The position numbers and the translations under genes are program-made. A stretch of 64,000 nt of DNA from Clostridiales bacterium (lineage in GTDB: Bacteria; Bacillota; Clostridia; Christensenellales; Aristaeellaceae), in NCBI GenBank assembly GCA_004556395.1, contig SFHK01000011.1, positions 26,762-90,761 on the forward strand. The letters run 5' to 3'. Positions within the stretch are counted from its first letter, which is position 1. Each line of letters begins with the position of its first letter. The notes beneath the pieces are model-generated. The model did not search any database, was not told the origin of the DNA, and saw only the letters and a list, made by a program, of their open reading frames with translations. Below, one piece after another: positions 1-8,239 of the stretch.

Positions 1-2
1 CC

Positions 3-395
3 AAGGAAGCGGAGTACGTGGTGCGCTCGCCCGAATCGCAGCATGAAACCTACCTGATGCGCTTTGAGGATTGCGCGGTGCTTCTGTGGGCACTGCGCAT
101 GTACGAGCTGGACTGGCCGGCTGGACGCGCCGACGTGGCCGCCATCGCGCGCGTGATTCGCGACGCGGACACCGAGACGATTCTGCGCCTGGCGCGTCCC
201 CGCCCGCTGAACGACATTCTGAACATGCACGACGTAACCTACCGCCTGCACAGCGTGTGCGTGCGCGAGGGCGACGCGGCGTTCACCGGCACGAAGCCCG
301 ACCACGACGTTGTGTATGAGCGCCACTACGCGCTGAACTGGCTCGTCGCGGTGGACGGCATTTCCGACTGGGATATGATCGTGCCGAAGACCTGA
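3..395 (+). CDS. DUF4272 domain protein, C-terminal part
   Basis: The reading frame is open to the left edge of the window, so the N terminus is missing; the frame already codes before the first possible GTG at 18. The visible 130 residues carry the DUF4272 pattern of a conserved Arg-Phe-Glu followed by a hydrophobic stretch containing LLWALRMYELDWP, then a short acidic and Arg-rich segment and a C-terminal block ending DWDMIVPKT. DUF4272 proteins are soluble proteins of unknown function. The gene ends at a TGA and is followed by about 340 bases without a convincing gene. Family assignment is by motif memory; no function can be given. Confidence 0.7.
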   Translation, partial: KEAEYVVRSPESQHETYLMRFEDCAVLLWALRMYELDWPAGRADVAAIARVIRDADTETILRLARPRPLNDILNMHDVTYRLHSVCVREGDAAFTGTKPDHDVVYERHYALNWLVAVDGISDWDMIVPKT

Positions 396-739
396 CGACC
401 TTCCGACGGGCAGGATTCCGCCGCGCACGAACGCGATTGCGCGCGGAACGGCTTCGCCGCCGCGGCCAAAGCACGGCGGGATTTCGAATATGCCGCGCCG
501 CATATGAGCATCGCTGCGCGTAAAGCGGCTTCGCCGTGGACGGCATATTCGTTCGGAAGACATGACGGGCTTCCGCCGCGCTGAACGCGATTCCGCACGG
601 ACGGCATATCTGTTTCGAAAACGGAACGGCGCAGTCAACAGGCGGAGCAGGGCTGCATAGGAACGGCTTCGCCGCTTCGGACGATATTCCCGGCGGAACG
701 AAGCGATCGAGTAAGACTCGCGCGAAAGAGGAAAATGAA
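396..739. repeat. Gene-free stretch with degenerate GC-rich repeated segments
   Basis: This 344-base stretch between two plus-strand genes has no credible gene. It holds imperfect copies of a short phrase built around GGCTTCGCCG followed by GGACGGCATAT or similar: near 447-468, 525-560, 585-617 and 660-704. The copies are degenerate and differ in spacing. They could be decayed intergenic repeats or remnants of duplicated coding sequence. The last bases contain the GAGG ribosome site of the next gene. Confidence 0.45.
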
Positions 740-1426
740 ATGACACAAGTGGACAGGCGCGCTGCGGCGGCTGAAAAGCGGCGGGCGCGGCGCAAACGGA
801 TGCAGCGCAGGCTGTACATGTATGCGGCGGTGACGCTGGCAATCGCGCTTCTCAGCTTTTACGCCGGGTATCGCGTGGGCGGGCAGTCGCGCCGCGGACG
901 GCAGAACATATTGCTGGTGAACGAGGCGAATCCGCTTCCGGCGGACTACGTGCCCGACGAGCTGGTGAACCTGTACACGATGCGGCATTCGTTCCGGCTG
1001 GCCAACACCGGCATCGAGCTGACGCGCGTGGCGTATGAAGCCGCGCAAGAGATGTTCGCCGCCGCCGAGGCCGAAAACGTGAACGGCTTCATCATCACCA
1101 GCGGCTACCGAAGCTACGCGCGGCAGGAGGAAATCTACAAGGAAAGCAAGCAGGGCTACGCCCAGAAGCCGGGCGCGAGCGAGCACCAGACCGGACTGTG
1201 TTTCGACGTGACCGCGCAGAACGACGGCAGCGGCTTCGAAACTACATCCCAGTACGCGTGGCTGCGCAAAAACGCGCACAAGTACGGCTTCATCCAGCGC
1301 TATCCCGGCAACAAGGCCGACGTCACCGGCATCAACTACGAGCCGTGGCACTATCGCTACGTCGGCATCGAAGCCGCCACGGAAATCTACCGCGCGGGAA
1401 TCACGCTGGAGGAATATCTCGATTAA
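740..1426 (+). CDS. Membrane-anchored M15 (VanY-type) D-Ala-D-Ala carboxypeptidase
   Basis: A 228-residue protein with a basic N terminus, one membrane segment at about residues 30-48, and an extracellular zinc peptidase domain of the M15B/VanY family. Visible family signatures are SGYRSYARQEEIY at about 118-130, the metal-binding SEHQTGLCFDVT (His and Asp of HxxGxxxD) at about 147-158, and EPWHYRYVG near the C terminus with the third zinc-ligand His. Such enzymes trim the terminal D-Ala of peptidoglycan stem peptides. GAGG lies 8-11 bases before the ATG. It is monocistronic, ending at the bidirectional terminator at 1536-1572. Nothing around it suggests vancomycin resistance, so a housekeeping wall role is more likely. 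Confidence 0.9.
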   Translation: MTQVDRRAAAAEKRRARRKRMQRRLYMYAAVTLAIALLSFYAGYRVGGQSRRGRQNILLVNEANPLPADYVPDELVNLYTMRHSFRLANTGIELTRVAYEAAQEMFAAAEAENVNGFIITSGYRSYARQEEIYKESKQGYAQKPGASEHQTGLCFDVTAQNDGSGFETTSQYAWLRKNAHKYGFIQRYPGNKADVTGINYEPWHYRYVGIEAATEIYRAGITLEEYLD

Positions 1427-1535
1427 GGCTCCGCTACACAATTCGGCGGCGCGTCAGGCGACGTCTTTTCCGCCCTCTGCGGCATGAAAAATTCATTCGC
1501 CGGCTGCCCACCTCATTTGCGCGGTGTCGCCTTAA

Positions 1536-1572
1536 AAAAGAAGAAGCGATCGACCGGTCGCTTCTTCTTTTG
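1536..1572. terminator. Bidirectional intrinsic terminator
   Basis: A perfect 12-bp stem (AAGAAGAAGCGA at 1538-1549 pairing with 1558-1569) with an 8-base loop. A T run follows on the plus strand and an A run precedes it, so it can serve both the carboxypeptidase gene and the convergent lyase gene. Confidence 0.85.
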
Positions 1573-1584
1573 GTATAAATGAAA

Positions 1585-2475
1585 TTACGGGCGATACTTG
1601 GCGGCGACGGCTTCCAACTCGGGAAGCAGCTCGTTGAGCTTCGCTTCGTCCGCGGGGAGCACGGGCGCGCGGGCGGGGCCCACGTCGCTGGTCAGGCGGC
1701 TGGTGGTGAGCTTGAACGAGCCGGGGAACGCGCCGACGGCGTTGAAGCGCCTGATGATGAAGTTCCAGTCATCCTGCGCCTGCTGCGCGCCCTCGAGGTC
1801 GCCGGCTACGAAGCGGTTGTAGATGGCCGCCATGACGTAGGTATACGCGTTGGACGGCGCGGAGATCGAGCCCTTGGAGCCGTACTTCAGACCCTCAAGG
1901 CACAGCGTGTCTTCGCCGACGAGCATGCAGAAGCCGTCGTCCACCTGATCCATATAGCCCTTCGTGTTTTCCCACACGGCGCAGCTGTCCTTCGCGCCCG
2001 CGAGGCCCTCCTGCCGGTAGAGCTTTCCGACAGTCTCGGGGTCAAGGTTGTTGCCGGTGTTCTGCGGCAGGTTGTAGGCGAACACGGGCAGCGTGGTGGC
2101 GTGAATGACGGAGGCATAGTGCCGATACAGCGCTTCCTGCGACATTCTCCAATAGCTGGGCGTGATGACGGACACGGCGGCCACGCCCTCGCCCTCGCAC
2201 ATTCTGGTCATGCGGATGGTCTCCGCGGTGGTCACGAAGCCCGTTCCGGCCAGCACCGGCACGCGGCCGTCCACGGCCTTCACGGTGGCGCGGACGACCT
2301 GCATCCGCTCCTCAAGGCTCAGCGACGCGGCCTCGCCCATGCTGCCCACGGCGAACACGCCGTACGCGCCCATGGCCAGCAGCTTGTCTACCAGCGGCTT
2401 CACGCCGTCCAGATTCAGAGAACCGTCCGCATGCATCGGGGTTGCCATTGCCGGAATCAGGCCTTTAATTTCCAT
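1585..2475 (-). CDS. NanA/DapA-family aldolase, probable N-acetylneuraminate lyase
   Basis: A 296-residue protein of the dihydrodipicolinate synthase / N-acetylneuraminate lyase superfamily, a TIM barrel forming a Schiff base with its substrate. Visible motifs are GSMGE at about residues 44-48 (carboxylate-binding loop), AYNLPQNTG at about 133-141 with the catalytic Tyr, and GAKDS at about 160-164 with the Schiff-base Lys. The family cleaves or makes several 2-keto acids and cannot be split reliably by eye. The two sialidase genes directly upstream in the same operon argue for sialic acid cleavage to ManNAc and pyruvate. It is the last gene of the operon, 15 bases after the upstream sialidase. 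No nanE or nanK partner is in the window. Confidence 0.8.
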   Translation of the reverse strand: MEIKGLIPAMATPMHADGSLNLDGVKPLVDKLLAMGAYGVFAVGSMGEAASLSLEERMQVVRATVKAVDGRVPVLAGTGFVTTAETIRMTRMCEGEGVAAVSVITPSYWRMSQEALYRHYASVIHATTLPVFAYNLPQNTGNNLDPETVGKLYRQEGLAGAKDSCAVWENTKGYMDQVDDGFCMLVGEDTLCLEGLKYGSKGSISAPSNAYTYVMAAIYNRFVAGDLEGAQQAQDDWNFIIRRFNAVGAFPGSFKLTTSRLTSDVGPARAPVLPADEAKLNELLPELEAVAAKYRP

Positions 2476-2490
2476 AGTACATTCCCATCC

Positions 2491-3495
2491 TTATAATTCG
2501 ATTTCGCTTACGCGAAGCTCCGACTCGCGCTCGTGCTCGTAGGCGACGAACGCCGTGCCGGTCGCGGGGTTATAGATGCAGTCTGAATAGCCGGCCAGCG
2601 GGTCGTACAGAAGCGCTTCGCTCCACGTCCTTCCGTCGTCGGTCGACTTGCGCAGCGTGTGGTTGCTGCGGCTGATGTAGCTGTCGCAGTTGGTAAACAG
2701 CAGGCCGCCGGGGAAGTTGCACATGCCGCCGCAGCACGCGGGGTCGGGCAGCTGCTTTTCCAGCCACGTTTCCCAGTTTCCGGAACCGTCGGCGCTGATG
2801 GCGATATAGCGGTAGTGCGGCGCGGTATAGGGCGCGCCGTCCGGCTTGCGGGAGCGGATGTTCAGAATCACGCGGCCGTCCGACAGCGCGGCGACGCAGG
2901 TTTCGTTGGGGCTGACGGAGCCTTCGGGCTCAAAGATTTCGCCCAGCGTCCACGTTTTGCCGTGGTCGTCGGAATAGAGCGTGGAAATCTTGGACGGGCC
3001 GTGGGCGGTAATGTTGCCGGGGTTGGACGCGAGCCACACCGCGGCGATCAGCCGTCCGCCGGGCAGGCGCAGGCCGTGGCCGGGGCCGACGGCGGCGCAC
3101 GTCCACGGATACTCCGCGCGGCGCGCTTCCAGCGCATCCGTGATTTCCTCGGGCTCCGACCACGTAAGGCCGTCGTCCTCGCTCACGCGGTGGAACAGGC
3201 GCTTGTAGTTTTCAAGGCACAGCAGATGCACGCGCGCGCCGTCCACGATCATCACCGGGTTGTTGGTGGTGTTCTTTTTCTGGCCGGAAAGCACCATCTG
3301 CCGCGCTTCCCACGTGTGCCCGCCGTCCGTCGAGCGGCGAACGTACAGATCGATGACGGCCCAGTCGCCGCCGTGGCGCGCTTCGTAACAGGTGAGCAGC
3401 GTGCCCTTTTCGGTGGCCACGATGCCGGGAATCCGATAGAACGGATAGCCGTTTTCCCCGGCGCGCTCGATGAGCGCAGTGTTCAGCAGCTTCAT
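2491..3495 (-). CDS. Cytoplasmic sialidase (GH33-like, BNR/Asp-box protein)
   Basis: A 334-residue six-bladed propeller of the exo-alpha-sialidase family. It shows the N-terminal YRIPGIV (Arg-Ile-Pro) motif at about 20-26 and Asp-boxes STDGGHTW, SEDDGLTW, SDDHGKTW and STDDGRTW. There is no signal peptide or membrane segment, so it should act in the cytoplasm on imported sialosides. Its ATG overlaps the TGA of the upstream paralogous sialidase by four bases (ATGA at 3492-3495), which implies translational coupling. It is clearly homologous to its neighbour (shared NTTNNP and NITAH segments) and the pair probably arose by tandem duplication. Substrate linkage preference is unknown. Confidence 0.85.
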   Translation of the reverse strand: MKLLNTALIERAGENGYPFYRIPGIVATEKGTLLTCYEARHGGDWAVIDLYVRRSTDGGHTWEARQMVLSGQKKNTTNNPVMIVDGARVHLLCLENYKRLFHRVSEDDGLTWSEPEEITDALEARRAEYPWTCAAVGPGHGLRLPGGRLIAAVWLASNPGNITAHGPSKISTLYSDDHGKTWTLGEIFEPEGSVSPNETCVAALSDGRVILNIRSRKPDGAPYTAPHYRYIAISADGSGNWETWLEKQLPDPACCGGMCNFPGGLLFTNCDSYISRSNHTLRKSTDDGRTWSEALLYDPLAGYSDCIYNPATGTAFVAYEHERESELRVSEIEL

Positions 3496-4565
3496 ACATT
3501 GTCCTCCTGTGAATTGGACGCGTCCAGCGCGATTTCGCTGACGCGCAGATCCCGATAGTCGTCGTATTCATAGGCCACGAACGCCGTGCCCGTTTTGGCA
3601 TTATAGCACACGTCGCTGTAGCCGCCAAGGGTTTCGTACATCAGGCTGTCCGTCCAGCTCGCGCCGTCGTCGGGCGAAAAGCGCAGCGTGAGACAGGTGC
3701 GTGAGCGCTCGGAATCGCAGCCGCTGTACAGGATGCCGCCGGGGCAGTTCGCAAGCCCGGAGGCGCACACCGGGTCGCGCAGGTTTGTATCAAAATGCGC
3801 GTCCGTCCAGTTCGTCGCGCCATCCCGCGATACGGCCACGGCGCGGTAGTGCTCGCCCTCCGGAATGCCGCGGTGCTCGGCAAACGCCTTGCCCGGCCGC
3901 ACGGAGCGCATGTTGATCAGCACGCGCCCGTCCGAAAGCTCCGCCACGGCGCTCTCGTTGGGATCGATCAGGAAGTCGGGCTTCAATACGTCGCCCGCGT
4001 GCCACGTTTTCCCGCCGTCGTCCGAATAGATCGTGCCGCAGGCGGAAGGGTTGTGCGCGGTGATGTTTTCAAGGTTGCGCGTGTACCACACCGGTACGAT
4101 CAGCCGTCCGTTCAAAAGCCGCATGCCGTGCCCCGGCCCGGCGGCGATGACCGTCCAGTCGTACTGGCCGCGCGCCTCGTCAAACGCAGAGGTGATTTCC
4201 ACCGGCTCCGACCACGTAAGCCCGTCGTCGTCGCTCACGCGATGAAACGCGCGCTTGTAGTTTTCCATGCCGATAAAATGAATCCGCCCGCCGTCCACGA
4301 TGAACACGGGGTTGTTGGTGGTGTTCTTGCCCAGACCGTCCAGCAGCTTCACTCGCGGCTGCCATGTTCTGCCGCCGTCGACGGAGCGCTTCACATACAG
4401 GTCGATCACCGCCCAGTCGCCCATACCGCGCGAAGCCAGCGTGTTTCGCGCCTCATAGCCGACCAGCAGCGCGCCCGTTTCGGTGGCCACAATGCCGGGA
4501 ATCCGGTACAGCGGATAGCCCGCCTGAAACGCGGCTTCCACGACCGAGGTGTGCAGCTTGCGCAT
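3492..4565 (-). CDS. Cytoplasmic sialidase paralog (GH33-like)
   Basis: A 357-residue sialidase-family propeller with YRIPGIV near the N terminus and Asp-boxes including SVDGGRTW, SDDDGLTW, SDDGGKTW and SPDDGASW. It lacks a secretion signal. An ATG six codons upstream at 4583 is in frame, but AAGGAAGG lies immediately before 4565 at correct spacing, so 4565 is taken as the start. It is the first gene of a minus-strand operon (sialidase, sialidase, NanA-like lyase) divergent from the AraC gene. Compared with its partner it has an insertion at about residues 48-53 (LASRGMG) and other small differences, so the two may differ in linkage or aglycone preference. Confidence 0.85.
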   Translation of the reverse strand: MRKLHTSVVEAAFQAGYPLYRIPGIVATETGALLVGYEARNTLASRGMGDWAVIDLYVKRSVDGGRTWQPRVKLLDGLGKNTTNNPVFIVDGGRIHFIGMENYKRAFHRVSDDDGLTWSEPVEITSAFDEARGQYDWTVIAAGPGHGMRLLNGRLIVPVWYTRNLENITAHNPSACGTIYSDDGGKTWHAGDVLKPDFLIDPNESAVAELSDGRVLINMRSVRPGKAFAEHRGIPEGEHYRAVAVSRDGATNWTDAHFDTNLRDPVCASGLANCPGGILYSGCDSERSRTCLTLRFSPDDGASWTDSLMYETLGGYSDVCYNAKTGTAFVAYEYDDYRDLRVSEIALDASNSQEDNV

Positions 4566-4699
4566 GTTGACCTTCCTTTCCATAGGGAAAACCCCGCGTT
4601 TTCGGGCGATTCCCCATCGGCTTCCCTAACTGCCCACTGATATGATAGCGCAAGATTCATTAATTGGATATCAGAATATTGGCAATTTCTTTATGGTTA

Positions 4700-4728
4700 T
4701 TGCTTTTTGCGCCGAGCTATGTTACTAT
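4700..4728 (+). promoter_or_regulatory. Promoter of the AraC regulator gene
   Basis: TTGCTT at 4700-4705 and TACTAT at 4723-4728 with a 17-bp spacer. Transcription would start near 4735, only about 13 bases before the ATG at 4748, which rules out the longer in-frame start at 4664. Confidence 0.6.
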
Positions 4729-4747
4729 ATGTACGGGTGAGGTGTAC

Positions 4748-5593
4748 ATGTTCTACGAACTTGAGTACCATCAGTTGGGCAAGGATGTGCTGCTCAGCAC
4801 GCAGCATTCGCATGCCGACTGTCTGGAAATCATACAGACGTTGACCGGCGACGGGCAGGTGCTGATTCGCGATAATCTGTATCCGATGACGGCGGGCTGC
4901 ATTTACCTGATCGACGGCACGGAGACGCACAGCACCAAGCCCCGCGACGCGGAGAACTATCTGCGAAACAAAATCATCCTTTCCGCTGAAACGGTAACGC
5001 GCGCCGCCGAGGCGCTGGGCATCAGCGGCGAAATCGAGAACCTGTTCTACCGCGACGGCGGCAAGTATTGCGTGCTGAGCAAGGAACAGGCGCAGCAGGC
5101 GGACGCGCTGTTCAAGGGCATCTGCGAGCAGTACCGTCTGGGACGGCGAAACGACACGTTCCTTCTGTGGAGCGACCTGTTCCGGCTGCTGTCATTGTCC
5201 AGCGCGGGACGCGCGACGGGCGAGGGCGCGGGGGACATGATCGACAAGATCCTGTCCTACATAAACGACAACATCTCCGGCAAGCTTTCGCTGGACGATA
5301 TCAGTAAAAGCCTGCACGTGGATAAATACTACATGTGCCACTACTTCAAGGACAAGACCAGCATGACGGTCATGGACTACATCGCCGACCGGCGCATCAA
5401 CATGGCCAAGCGCATGCTTCTGAACACCGGCTCCACCATCACGGAGATTGCCGGCAAGTGCGGCTATTCCAGCGCGTCCTACTTCACGCAGGCGTTTAAA
5501 AAGCTGGTCGGAAAGACGCCCGCGGAATTCCGCAGCGAGCCCTATCAGCCCAGCGGCACGCGCCCGTCGATGCTCGGCGAGGCGGATGCGTAA
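4748..5593 (+). CDS. AraC-family transcriptional regulator (cupin + HTH)
   Basis: A 281-residue cytoplasmic regulator with an N-terminal cupin-like sensor (about residues 1-90, His-rich start HSHADCLEI) and a C-terminal AraC double helix-turn-helix (about 185-270: IDKILSYINDNISGKLSLDD, KYYMCHYFKDKTSMTVMDYI, ITEIAGKCGYSSASYFTQAF). The frame is open further upstream, but the promoter at 4700-4728 and GAGGTG before the ATG fix the start at 4748. It lies between divergent sialidase genes and the ABC transporter genes it most likely controls. The effector could be sialic acid or a sialylated sugar; this is inferred from position only. Confidence 0.88.
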   Translation: MFYELEYHQLGKDVLLSTQHSHADCLEIIQTLTGDGQVLIRDNLYPMTAGCIYLIDGTETHSTKPRDAENYLRNKIILSAETVTRAAEALGISGEIENLFYRDGGKYCVLSKEQAQQADALFKGICEQYRLGRRNDTFLLWSDLFRLLSLSSAGRATGEGAGDMIDKILSYINDNISGKLSLDDISKSLHVDKYYMCHYFKDKTSMTVMDYIADRRINMAKRMLLNTGSTITEIAGKCGYSSASYFTQAFKKLVGKTPAEFRSEPYQPSGTRPSMLGEADA

Positions 5594-5601
5594 TGCTTTC
5601 G

Positions 5602-5632
5602 ATTATTGCCGCCCCCCATGGAGCGGAATAAT
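5602..5632 (+). promoter_or_regulatory. Imperfect dyad between regulator and binding-protein gene
   Basis: ATTATTGCCGC at 5602-5612 faces GCGGAATAAT at 5623-5632 across a C-rich centre. It is just before the AAAAGGAGA ribosome site of the solute-binding protein. It could be an operator or a weak hairpin; there is no T run. Confidence 0.3.
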
Positions 5633-5657
5633 AATTCAGGAAAAGGAGATCTGACCC

Positions 5658-7199
5658 ATGAAGAAGCTCGTGTCCCTGTTGCTCGCGCTCGCGATGGTAA
5701 TGGCGATTGGTATCGTCAGCGCCTCCGCCGAGTCCGACGCGCCCCACATCGTCATCTATATGAACAACGGCGCGTTCTCCGTTGCCACCGGCTCCGATAA
5801 GAGCATGTACACCGACATGCAGAACTATATTCTCGAAAAGACCGGCGTGGTTGTGGACGTCATTCAGCCCCCGTCGGGTTCCGAGAGCGAAAAGCTCGCC
5901 GTGCTGCTCGCCAGCGGCGATCAGCTGGACAGCTGGATCGGCAGCTGGATGGACTACGCCGCGGACGGCGTAATCCAAAAGCTGAACGACTACACCGACA
6001 ACGAGGATTACCAGAAGCTCGAGAAAATCTGGGCCGACTGGGACGGCTGCCTTGAGGGCATGCAGGACGACAAGGGCAACATCTGGGGCGTTCCGCGCAC
6101 GACCTCGACCGCCGCGTACCCTGTGTTCGTCCGTCAGGACTGGCTCGCGCAGCTGGGCATGGACATGCCCACCACCATCGATGAGCTGGAAGCCTACGTG
6201 TACGCCGTGAAGGACGCCGATTTCTTTGGAAACGGCGGCACCATCCCGATGAGCACCACCTCCGTCTCCGACCTTGAAATGACCTTCCTTGGCGGCTTCG
6301 TGGCCACCGGCCGCGGCAACTGGATCAATGAGAAGGGCGAGGTCATGCCCTTCTACACTGCGCCCGGCTACAAGGACTTCCTCGAGACCATGCATCAGTG
6401 GTTCGAGGACGGCATCTTCCACAAGGAGTGCTTCTCCTGGGACGCCACCACGCTCCGCCAGTACATCGCGTCCGGCGCTGTGGGCTCCACCGCGCACTGG
6501 TACAGCCGCGTAACCCTCGAAAACAAGAATCTGGAAGCCAACGTTCCCTACGATTTCTCCAAGACGACCTACATCTACGGCATCTGCGAGGATGGTCTCG
6601 TGGGCGCGAACGGTCAGAAGACCCAGACCCTGAACGGCACCCGCTCCACCAGCGGCTGGCTGATTTCCAGCAAGTGCAAGAACGTGGAAGCGTTCCTGAA
6701 GTTCACCGCGTGGGCGTATGAACCCTACAACTACAACACGCTCGTGTACGGCTTCGAAGGCGAGCATTGGGCCTACGACTCCAACGATCCCGACGCCGTT
6801 GCGAACAACAAGGTCGTTACCCTCGAAGGCGGCCGCGTGTACGCCCGCGACTACGTCATCTCCCTGGGTCTGCCCACCGAGGTTCTGACCAGCGAGTACT
6901 ACGACGACGGCCGTCAGGATCTGCACAACTACTGGCTGCAGCATGAGCTCGGCCGCGGCGGCACCACCTGCACTATGCCCGGTGAAACCTGGCAGTGCGC
7001 CTTCGACAAGGAAGCCGTCTCCCTGAACGCCCCCTCCGCGCAGGACGTGGAAACCTACTATCGCGAGAACGCGCTCCGCTTCATCAACGGCGAGCGTTCG
7101 CTGGATGAGTATGACCAGTTCATCGAAGAGCTGTACGGCGTGGGTCTGCAGGAGTGGATCGACGAGTACACCCGTCAGTGGGACGCGTTTGAGGGCTGA
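5658..7199 (+). CDS. Sugar ABC transporter solute-binding protein (CUT1/LplA type)
   Basis: A 513-residue family-1 extracellular solute-binding protein. Residues 1-24 are a signal peptide ending near ASAES; there is no lipobox Cys, which is unusual for a monoderm binding protein. The body has typical phrases such as VRQDWLAQLGMDMPTTIDEL (about 155-174), an internal EAFLKFTAWAYE and a C-terminal FIEELYGVGLQEWIDEYTRQW. AAAAGGAG precedes the ATG. It leads an operon with two permeases and sits beside sialidase genes, so its ligand is probably a sialylated or related host oligosaccharide. This ligand assignment is contextual. Members of this subgroup bind oligosaccharides and use a shared ATPase. 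Confidence 0.9.
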   Translation: MKKLVSLLLALAMVMAIGIVSASAESDAPHIVIYMNNGAFSVATGSDKSMYTDMQNYILEKTGVVVDVIQPPSGSESEKLAVLLASGDQLDSWIGSWMDYAADGVIQKLNDYTDNEDYQKLEKIWADWDGCLEGMQDDKGNIWGVPRTTSTAAYPVFVRQDWLAQLGMDMPTTIDELEAYVYAVKDADFFGNGGTIPMSTTSVSDLEMTFLGGFVATGRGNWINEKGEVMPFYTAPGYKDFLETMHQWFEDGIFHKECFSWDATTLRQYIASGAVGSTAHWYSRVTLENKNLEANVPYDFSKTTYIYGICEDGLVGANGQKTQTLNGTRSTSGWLISSKCKNVEAFLKFTAWAYEPYNYNTLVYGFEGEHWAYDSNDPDAVANNKVVTLEGGRVYARDYVISLGLPTEVLTSEYYDDGRQDLHNYWLQHELGRGGTTCTMPGETWQCAFDKEAVSLNAPSAQDVETYYRENALRFINGERSLDEYDQFIEELYGVGLQEWIDEYTRQWDAFEG

Positions 7200-7221
7200 T
7201 TGACGGCCTGACCGGACGCAG

Positions 7222-7248
7222 CCGGAGGGGAACCCGCTTCCCCTCCGG
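7222..7248 (+). terminator. Intra-operon hairpin after the binding-protein gene
   Basis: A perfect 11-bp stem (CCGGAGGGGAA at 7222-7232 with 7238-7248) and five-base loop, followed by CGCATTTTTA. It may act as a partial terminator and as a 3-prime stabiliser of the binding-protein mRNA. Confidence 0.6.
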
Positions 7249-7273
7249 AACGCATTTTTATCCAAGGTGTGAG

Positions 7274-8239
7274 GTGAACGAATTGACAAGCTCCGCTCTC
7301 GACAAACGATCTTCTCTCCGCGTCCGCAAGGGGCCGCTGTTCTATCTGAAGCGGGACTGGCTGCTGTATCTGCTTCTGCTGCCGGGCGTGGCGTATTTCA
7401 TCCTGTTCAAGTACCTGCCGATTTTCGGCATCATCATTTCCTTCCAGAACTATAAGCCGTTCTTCGGCGTAAGCGGCATCTTCACCAGCGAATGGTTCGG
7501 CCTTTACTGGTTCAGGCGCTTCATGTCGTCCTACTATTTCTGGCGGCTGATGCGAAACACCTTCCTTCTGAGCTTCTATTCGCTTCTGTGGTCGTTCCCG
7601 TCGGCGATTCTGCTGGCGCTGCTGATCAACGAATTGCAGAACAAGCACTTTAAGAAGCTCGTGCAGACGATTTCCTATCTTCCGCACTTCCTTTCCATCG
7701 TCATTATCGCGGGCATCATCCGCAGCCTTCTGAGCACGGATGGCGGCCTTTTCAATACAATCATCGTGCTGTTCGGCGGACAGCCGATTTATTTCCTCGG
7801 CGCGCCGCAGTATTTCCGAACGATCTACGTGGTCTCCGGCGTGTGGCAGTCCATCGGCTGGAACACCATCATTTATCTGGCCGCCATTGCCGGCGTGGAC
7901 GGCAGTCTGTATGAGGCCGCCGAGCTGGACGGCGCGGGCGTGTTCCGCAAAATGTGGCACGTGACGCTGCCCGGCATCCTGCCGGTCATCTCTCTGCAGC
8001 TGATTCTGAACGTGGGCAACCTGCTGAACGTGGGCTACGAGAAGGTGCTGCTTCTGTATAACGACGCCATTCTCGAAACCGCCGACGTCATCGGCACCTA
8101 CGTATACCGCGAGGGTCTTCAGAACCAGAGCTATTCCTACTCCACCGCGGTCGGCCTGTTTACGTCCGTTCTGGCGATGGTGATGGTGCTCGGCTCCAAT
8201 GCCATCTGCAAGCGCCTCGGACAGGAGGGAATCTGGTAA
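7274..8239 (+). CDS. Sugar ABC transporter permease (LplB type)
   Basis: A 321-residue CUT1 permease with about six membrane segments, beginning with LLYLLLLPGVAYFILFKYLP at about 36-55. The cytoplasmic EAA loop that docks the ATPase reads YEAAELDGAGVFRKMWHVTL at about 214-233. A GTG at 7274 follows AAGG by six bases; a TTG at 7283 behind GAGGTG is an equally possible start. It partners with the next gene, whose ATG overlaps its TAA by one base. No ATP-binding subunit is encoded nearby, as is usual for LplB/YtcP systems that share an MsmX-type ATPase. Confidence 0.88.
   Translation: MNELTSSALDKRSSLRVRKGPLFYLKRDWLLYLLLLPGVAYFILFKYLPIFGIIISFQNYKPFFGVSGIFTSEWFGLYWFRRFMSSYYFWRLMRNTFLLSFYSLLWSFPSAILLALLINELQNKHFKKLVQTISYLPHFLSIVIIAGIIRSLLSTDGGLFNTIIVLFGGQPIYFLGAPQYFRTIYVVSGVWQSIGWNTIIYLAAIAGVDGSLYEAAELDGAGVFRKMWHVTLPGILPVISLQLILNVGNLLNVGYEKVLLLYNDAILETADVIGTYVYREGLQNQSYSYSTAVGLFTSVLAMVMVLGSNAICKRLGQEGIW

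Noticed and set aside
740..1426. A vancomycin-resistance locus
   Set aside because: Only a VanY-type carboxypeptidase is present; no ligase, dehydrogenase or VanRS pair is nearby.
4664..4747. Upstream extension of the AraC gene
   Set aside because: The extension contains the -35 and -10 boxes, so it is not transcribed; it also encodes an implausible hydrophobic leader for a cytoplasmic regulator.
5496..7289. A 597-codon minus-strand frame over the first binding-protein gene
   Set aside because: Shadow of a well-supported sense gene; no ribosome site.
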